A stretch of DNA of 62,388 bases from positions 93,510-155,897 of the forward strand of contig NW_019775920.1 in the NCBI RefSeq assembly GCF_001039355.2, given 5' to 3'. The notes beneath the pieces are model-generated. The model saw only the letters and a program-made list of their open reading frames with translations, had not been told where the DNA came from and ran no database searches. Below are positions 56,236 to 62,388 of this stretch, in pieces (position 1 is the stretch's first letter; each line of letters begins with the position of its first letter). Made by a program: the position numbers and the translations under genes. Source of the stretch: Lingula anatina (lineage: Eukaryota; Brachiopoda; Lingulata; Lingulida; Lingulidae).

Positions 56236-57769
56236 CTGTTCATGACCTGTTCCCCCCCCCTCCAATATTTTTTTCTCACGCTTCCCACCCCCATTTTTTT
56301 TATCCAGGACCTCATGCTTCCTTTCATCTTGGCTGCTGAAATGTTTTTGTCTTGTAGACAACATGCAACAAATTTGTTATTCAAATTTCTTATTGCTGTC
56401 ATGATCACTGAATTTGAGTCAACTTGTACTCATCAGCTTTGACCTCGTGTTCACATCACACTCAGCACAATCACTACATAGCACAACTACCACACTGTCT
56501 GTTGTTCATGATCAGCAGCTTTTCAGTAATATATAATTGGTATGTTTCAACTGTTTCAGATTGTTCTGTAAATTTTCTCCCTATATGAGTGAATTATGTG
56601 TACTTTTGATGAACCTTCTTCATGTTTTTCTTCTATGATCTCCCTTTTTCATTTAATTGCAAGTTAATTTCTTGAATGTAAGGTGAGTTAAGATGTTGAG
56701 GTATTTAAGATATACCTCTTTACAAAGGGAATGTAAACTGATAACTCTATAGCAACCATATATTTTATAATATAGTTATTGTAACATGTCCATTGACGGT
56801 TCTGTTTAAGATCTCTTCTAAGATTCAATACATTCTGATATTGCACAGTTGGGACCAGATGATTGAATTCTATGTATTTATATTAATTACATAAATTACC
56901 TTTGCAGTGTGTATTAAAATAATATGTGTGTGCTTAGGCAGATGTCTCATATTAACAGTATAGATCTCCAATTTCTTGTACAAGATCATTATTGTACATA
57001 AATCTGTTTTCATTACTTGTATGGTGTTAATATTAAATATGTCAGTTGTGTGGTGTGTTTTATCATAAATTAATAGGAACAAATTGAGATTTTAAGAATT
57101 TTTAAATAAATGAATAACAGTGTACTGTTTTTTTCTGAATAAAAGATTATTTTTGTATAAAATCTTACTTTCTTGTCTTTTCCTTTAAAACTTTGAAGAA
57201 AGTGATTGTAAATATCAGTGATCTTGATAACAATGTAGGCACAGTTTTGTTTAATTTTGTTTATTGAGGAGATGGATCCCACATGTGTTCCTGCACATCA
57301 TCATCTAGTCCTTTCACAAATAATCTAAAGATACAAGAAAAAAACTCTTGAGAAGAGTCATAGATATTTTATTATGATCACTATAATAAGAAACATTACA
57401 GCATTTTGGTTTGATCCAAATGGCGTGAGAGGTAATAGCATTGAGCATATTTTTCAAATCATATTATATGTCCCCACATCTACACTACACCAAAACTTCT
57501 AAACAAAGATATTTTGGGCAACTTTGGAAGCTACATAAATAAAAAGCAACATAAATAGATTGTTTATCAACCAAAGTTTCATCCATAAGAAATTTTCCTT
57601 GCCCCAGATAAAAGTTTTTAAAATAAAAAAACTTTCAGAAAATATTTTCTGTAAATGATCTTTATCTGGTGAAACCCTGAGGTCGTGACATCTTTAAATG
57701 AATGAACTATGATGACTTGTTAAGCGCTACTATTTTAAATGCTGATGATGATAATTACAGTAACCATCA
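56236..57769. other. Intergenic, mostly unassigned
   Basis: AT-rich. The only coding-like piece is at 57263-57312, listed separately. A TTTATT (minus-strand AATAAA) at 57368-57373 could end the ML-domain transcript. Confidence 0.45.
57263..57312 (-). other. Exon-like segment of unknown origin
   Basis: On the minus strand, acceptor-like TGTATCTTTAG is followed by about 20 codons, including GLDDDVQEHMWDPSPQ, then TAA overlapping AATAAA. It could be a terminal exon; no family recognised. Confidence 0.25.
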
Positions 57770-57850
57770 TCAGAGAGTGAAGTCTGCAAATCCACACACC
57801 AAAATCTTCTCATCTATGTCAACCAACCATGCTTTGGCTGTATACCTTCC
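57770..57850 (-). CDS. ML gene terminal exon
   Basis: 81 nt, acceptor TTATTTTCAG|GGAAGG, encoding GRYTAKAWLVDIDEKI through FADFTL and TGA. Confidence 0.88.
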   Translation of the reverse strand, partial: GRYTAKAWLVDIDEKILVCGFADFTL

Positions 57851-60330
57851 CTGAAAATAAAAATAAATGTTTCCTTAGTACATACATGAAGGTAGAAATA
57901 ATACAAATGCAATCTTAAGAATATGCTGCAGTTGTGAATACTTAATTGGCTTAAAAAGTAGTGGGAAATGTCACAAAATTGCTCTTTAGTTAAATATCTT
58001 TGTGCCCATTTTAGCAAATTGCCATTATAGATATATTGAATACACTATTTTGAATTAAAGGCAAGATATAACTCAATGGTCAACTACCTGCTGGTGTCTT
58101 AGATTATTGTTCAAATACAGGCTGAAGTTTATAAATTTTAGTTAAAAACCGAAGGATGGGGCACAACAGTAAAACACATTGCTGAAATGAAAACCATAAC
58201 AATAAAACAAATCCAAGTTTATCAGTCAAAATAATCTATATGCATTTGAATCAACCTTGTTACCTTTGGCAAATAATTTGGAATCTTCATTTCTTTCTTC
58301 CATGTTCTTGGTCCCTTCTTAATTGGACAAAAAACAATTCTATCCTCTTCTTCATCTTCATCTATTGTGCATAATTCCCAGTGATTTTTGTACAGTTCCT
58401 TCCCATTGTAGGAGACCTCTATCTTCACCTCGCTGCCTTCATCTATGTCATTTTCTTAAAGAAATAAATATATATTTATATATAATACTGGAATGCCTGT
58501 TCATAAAGGCATAATGCACATTAGGCCTTTTCCAGGAAATTCCAATGCCTCCTTTAATCAACAAGGTGTATTCAATCAGGAAAACAACAATCTCTATATA
58601 TATTGTACCTAAGTGACTAAGGAAAAATGCTGAAATTTCAAGGAAATTTTTACTATTACATAATGTTCCACTGAAATAGCCCTTTAGATAAAAATTTATT
58701 TCATGTTCAAGTTAGAAAACTGATGTACTGATTGATTACAGCCTGACTACAACTGAATCCAACTAACTGAATAATACAGCTTTGAAATCCTATGAGGCTT
58801 TGGTCAGTATGGTGATTGTTGATAACATTTGACTATTATTTGTTTTTAATTCAGTTTTACCATATAATTTGTATATTTATTTATTCTTTTTTCACACAAT
58901 TTACAAAACGACAAAAAAATAGTCAAATGTCATCCTCTCATCCTGTTTAACATAAAATTTTATACCAAAATTTAAACTCTGCTTTAAGGATAAATTTTAG
59001 TCAAATTTATCACAGGATATGTTAACAGAAGTAACAGACAGTCCAAGCATTTCCTACTTTTTATGAAGTAGGCCCAGTGTCCCTTTTAAAATGGACAACT
59101 GGCAATTTGAATTTATCCATGGGTCAAAGTAAACTACAAAGTCAAAGTACATGACTATTTTTGCCAAGTTCAAGCTGAGACCAACTTTTGAATTGAGTCC
59201 CACAGACAATGAGCAGAGATGCCACCACGTGTGTGAGTCACGGGCTCGTGACCTGCCAAGCTTTGTATTTTATGTAAACGGTATGATGATATCTGGCTCA
59301 CTTCTGGTCACATGTGCACCAGTAATAATAACACAGGGTCTCTGAGGGCACTACTTGGCCAGCTTGAATCTTCTGAACCCCTTAAACAGTCATAATGAAG
59401 GATTCCTTTAGGACACTGGCATGTTTTCAACCTTTTGTACTCCTATCATAACAACTGGGAGTTTTCTCAATACTGACTTTCGGGGTCTTTTCGGATAGCA
59501 ATGATGAGTCAGGGGCATCAGAGTTAAAGGTGGATTGATGTGATAACTGTTTTAGGTTATATTGATAACAGTAAATATAATGTTATAATTTAGTGAAATT
59601 AGAATGCAAAATCCTATAAGTTATCAATAAGCTTCTAAAGAACTGATTCAAATGCACACTAAAATATGATGCAAAATTAATATATTTTCCTCTGAGGCTA
59701 AACACCTCACAGACTTGTATAAATACAGACAAATCTAAACTATCACAATCATGTACATAAATACTTACAGAGGACAAAAATGCAGACAGTACATGCTTAC
59801 AAACACACTCAAATGCTCATGCAGATACAGACACAAATATGACTGTCAGCATATGTGGTTGAACTGAAATATGTATGATCTCAAGCACACATATGCATCA
59901 CCAAGGTATAGCGTATAGCACAATGTGTACAGCTTTACTTAGTAATTAACTTGACCTTTACAAATACCCCATCTGTTGTCTTTAAAATTACAATTAACAC
60001 AGATATAACACATCCAGAAGACTCCACAAATATCCACACCTGCTTACTCACATTATTATTCTCGGTCAATAAATCTTGTGAAACAGGTTTCTTTCTTCTG
60101 TATTAGCTAAAACTTGGTAACACTGCCTAGCTTGTAATTTTGCACATCTAAAAAAGTATTCCAGTCGCAAATTTGTTCAAGTTATGCAAAATCTACTATT
60201 TGTAGCTTTTGTATAATGAAAATGAATGCCTTACCTATAGTGTGGTTTAAGAATGACACTGATGTGACCCCTCCCTTCTCATGATCTGGGAGCAGGATAA
60301 CCTTTCCTAGTGTTACTCTGTCCTTGCTAT
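57770..60330 (-). CDS. ML-domain (NPC2-like) lipid-binding protein, last three exons
   Basis: Minus-strand exons 60235-60330, 58264-58454 and 57770-57850 join in frame (phases 1, 0) to about 121 residues and a stop. ML-domain proteins are small secreted or lysosomal beta-sandwich proteins that bind sterols or phospholipids (NPC2, MD-2, PG/PI transfer proteins). Visible features: DRVTLGKVILLPD, ELCTID, VFCPIKKGPRTWKK, IPNYLPK and the ending LVCGFADFTL, with three of the usual paired cysteines. The first exon, with signal peptide and first cysteines, was not found; it may lie between 60.4 and 62.4 kb or outside the window. It cannot be assigned to one ML subfamily. Confidence 0.85.
58264..58454 (-). 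CDS. ML gene middle exon
   Basis: 191 nt, acceptor TTTCTTTAAG|AAAATG and donor CCAAAG|GTAACA. Encodes ENDIDEGSEVKIEVSYNG through IPNYLPK, including a short run of acidic residues (DEDEEED) between two cysteines. Confidence 0.88.
60235..60330 (-). CDS. ML gene upstream exon
   Basis: 96 nt, acceptor CATTTCAG|ATAGC and donor CTATAG|GTAAGG. Encodes SKDRVTLGKVILLPD through FLNHTI; NHT is a possible N-glycosylation site. Confidence 0.85.
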
Positions 60331-61392
60331 CTGAAATGATAACAAATGTCACATATATTGTCTCACTCATTTTATACAATTTTAATCCAACAAAATCTAT
60401 AAATACCCTGATTCACTCAACTATTCAAATTAATTGAACTCAGATTTTCAGAAACATTGCACTGTCTGAAATATTCAATAAACCTCGTAACGTGCTTAGT
60501 TTGCCAAAAAGCCTAATAATTTGGCCAAGCAATAAAGTGTATGAAAACAAAAATATGTTTGTTTGAATTAAATGAGCTAGTTTAAATTATTCATTGTTTT
60601 ACAGTAGTGCAGGACGATTGCCCAAATTCAGTATTACAGCATCAGTGGATACAACATCCTGTCTGATAAACTCTATGACTGCTACTTAATACCTGATTTC
60701 TGAAAGATAAGATATATGCACATCGATCATGGGAGAACTTGTAAATAAGAGAACGATAAATGACCATTAATTAGATGTACTCAATGCAGTGCTGCTTGTA
60801 CCAAATTTAATTGTAAATTTAGTTTGAATGATTACATGAAATATAATTTCTACAAAAAATGTAAATATACCTGGTCAACATATTGCTTTTACCAACTTAA
60901 TCTCTTCATGTCATTGCGATACTTCAGCAAGCAAACATATAAATGATGTGTAGGACTGAAGTGTTTTAATCAGCACACGCAGTAACATACTGGAAAACCT
61001 AAACACATACATTCACTTTTCAGTTTGCCTTTGGCAAGTTGAAAGAAAAGATTTTGCATATTTCTTCTTAAAACAGTATTATACAGATATAATTCCATCA
61101 CACTTTTTGCATTCACTTTTAGGTCACATTTAATTTATTGACGTGTACTACTACCATAACTCTCATGACATTTAAACATTGGCCCAACTTGTTCCAAGTT
61201 CTTTCTTCTTTTGATCTGCTGCAGTTAATTATGTTACAAGTTACAACACAACTGTGTGTTGGGATTAAAAGTCACGTTATCATAGGATCAAAGTTTCTTT
61301 AATCTCCAGGAATTTTCTTCAGTGTGTGTAATGCAGGTTCTCTTCCATTTATAGAACTTCAAGTAACTTCCCAACCATATATGTATTGATGA
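60331..61392. other. Upstream of ML exons, no exon identified
   Basis: The missing first ML exon could lie here or beyond, but I could not identify a signal-peptide exon with a matching phase-1 donor. Confidence 0.4.
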
Positions 61393-61855
61393 CAGGTCCA
61401 CAGGGGGTTGGGGGGTTCTGATCAATAAAAAGGTTTGACTGTACCACCCTTTTGAATGGAAAAGGTCTGCTCTGAATCTTAATTTGAACTAAGTCCTATG
61501 CAATTTCTCAATTTGGTTCAACTAAGGCTTCGTTCACATGCAATGTCTATTTTCTAAATTCTATTTTCTATTCGCGCTATCTTATGATCACGGTCTGTGC
61601 ACTGAATATCCCGCCGCGTAATTACTGGCAGCGCGAGCCAGTTACTTATAGTAACTTATAGTAACTGGCTCGCGCTGCCAGTAATTACGCGGCGGGATAT
61701 TCAGTGCACAGACCGTGATCATAAGACATGCCGCAAATAGAAAATAGAATTTAGAAAATAGACATTGCATGTGAACGAAGCCTAAAAGAGCAAAGAGGGA
61801 CACCATTTTTTTTTTTAAAGAACCTTCTTTGAACTTGTTGGCTACAGATATGGGT
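61393..61855. mobile_element. MITE family Z, diverged copy 4, interrupted
   Basis: Left part (GGAAAAGGTCTGCTCTGA phrase) and right part (GAACTTGTTGGCTAC) match the family, but the two halves are split by another MITE. Ends are decayed. Confidence 0.5.
61526..61782. mobile_element. Near-perfect palindromic MITE, Harbinger-like
   Basis: 257 bp, arms of about 120 bp, ends GGCTTCGTTCACATGC. TAA flanks both sides (61523-61525 and 61783-61785), the TWA-type duplication of PIF/Harbinger transposases. Inserted into MITE family Z copy 4. Confidence 0.82.
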
Positions 61856-62388
61856 GATAGCCTTATATTTATTAGTTTGATTGTTAATTTTTTTAAAATC
61901 TTAAACACATGTCTCTTAGTTTCTTCTATCACAAGTTTGTTTCTTCATTAGTTTTATACATGCTCTCCCTAATTTATGAACCTCACCTAAGAATCCTGTC
62001 CTGGGAAAATTGAAACTATTTAGTTTTTGAAACACCCTGTACCCATGCATTCAATCACCTATTAACCTGGGTCTTTAACCTCTCAATATCAAATGTTAAA
62101 GAGGTGATTTAGTGCAGACACTTAATACTTAACCACTTAATGTCAAGGACAGTTATCACAGTCACATAGGTTTGGGGAAAAGCTTTGACTGCAAAATGCA
62201 AAATATTTCTGTTTGACAGTTGAAGATAAAAGATAAAAAAAGAAAATTAGAAATAAAGTCACTGGAGAAAAAATGACTTCATTTATTGTTTCTTTCAAGA
62301 CAGAGTAATCAGGAAAATGAGCAAGTCGGAACTATGAAATTAATTTAAAAATCGATTATAAATTTTTATTCAACAACCCCCCCCCCCC
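61856..62388. other. Right end of window, no gene seen
   Basis: AT-rich sequence ending in a C homopolymer (about 62376-62388) at the window edge. Confidence 0.5.

Noticed and set aside
1-62388. tRNA, rRNA or other structured RNA genes
   Set aside because: I looked for tRNA B-box-like GGTTCRANTCC and conserved rRNA segments and saw none; the tRNA-Ser-like stretch at 55276 is only the retrotransposon primer site.

Overview
The window is animal nuclear DNA: AT-rich, intron-containing, dense in simple repeats and transposon remnants, with no bacterial signals. It most likely comes from a heterozygous marine invertebrate. A lophotrochozoan such as a mollusc or brachiopod is my first guess, but a hemichordate or lancelet cannot be excluded. 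Ambiguous bases (15126, 34642, 38832, 44557, 49028-49030) all sit in or beside repeats, so local assembly joins there should be distrusted.

Region 1 (1-29.2 kb) is one complete Wnt4 gene on the + strand. It has four coding exons with splice phases 2, 1 and 0, giving 348 residues with 24 conserved cysteines outside the signal peptide. Two perfect cAMP-response palindromes lie about 260 bp upstream of its start codon. Intron 1 carries a 2.7-kb foldback element built from ~185-bp units. Exon 2 and ~3.7-4.1 kb around it appear twice, head to tail, with a single N at the joint; unmerged haplotypes are the simplest explanation. In the second copy the exon-2/intron-2 border has expanded into ten 42-bp units. 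Each carries a complete 5' splice site, in frame and without stops. This is the most striking signal in the window. Intron 3 holds a foldback MITE with an 8-bp target duplication.

Region 2 (30.7-33.7 kb) is a three-coding-exon C2H2 zinc-finger gene (509 residues, seven fingers). A Mutator-like foldback with a 9-bp target duplication sits in its second intron.

Region 3 (34-44.5 kb) has no intact gene. It contains diverged tandem repeats, three copies of a MITE family with 5-bp target duplications, a LINE 3' remnant, a palindromic MITE and a decayed membrane-protein reading frame.

Region 4 (44.5-56.3 kb) is a nested transposon cluster read from the minus strand. An old ISL2EU-like element (YqaJ nuclease plus DDE transposase remnants) has been split by a Ty3/Gypsy element with near-identical LTRs, a tRNA-Ser-type primer site and a CTAT target duplication. 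This copy keeps Gag, protease and most of the reverse transcriptase but lacks RNase H and integrase. A second partial copy to its left keeps RNase H, the integrase tail and a C2H2-like accessory ORF. The Gag carries an unusual N-terminal helix-hairpin-helix and a long coiled coil.

Region 5 (57.7-60.4 kb) holds the last three exons of an ML-domain (NPC2-like) lipid-binding protein gene on the minus strand. The window ends in a nested pair of MITEs. The cellular genes look functionally independent; most of the remaining structure is transposon-derived.
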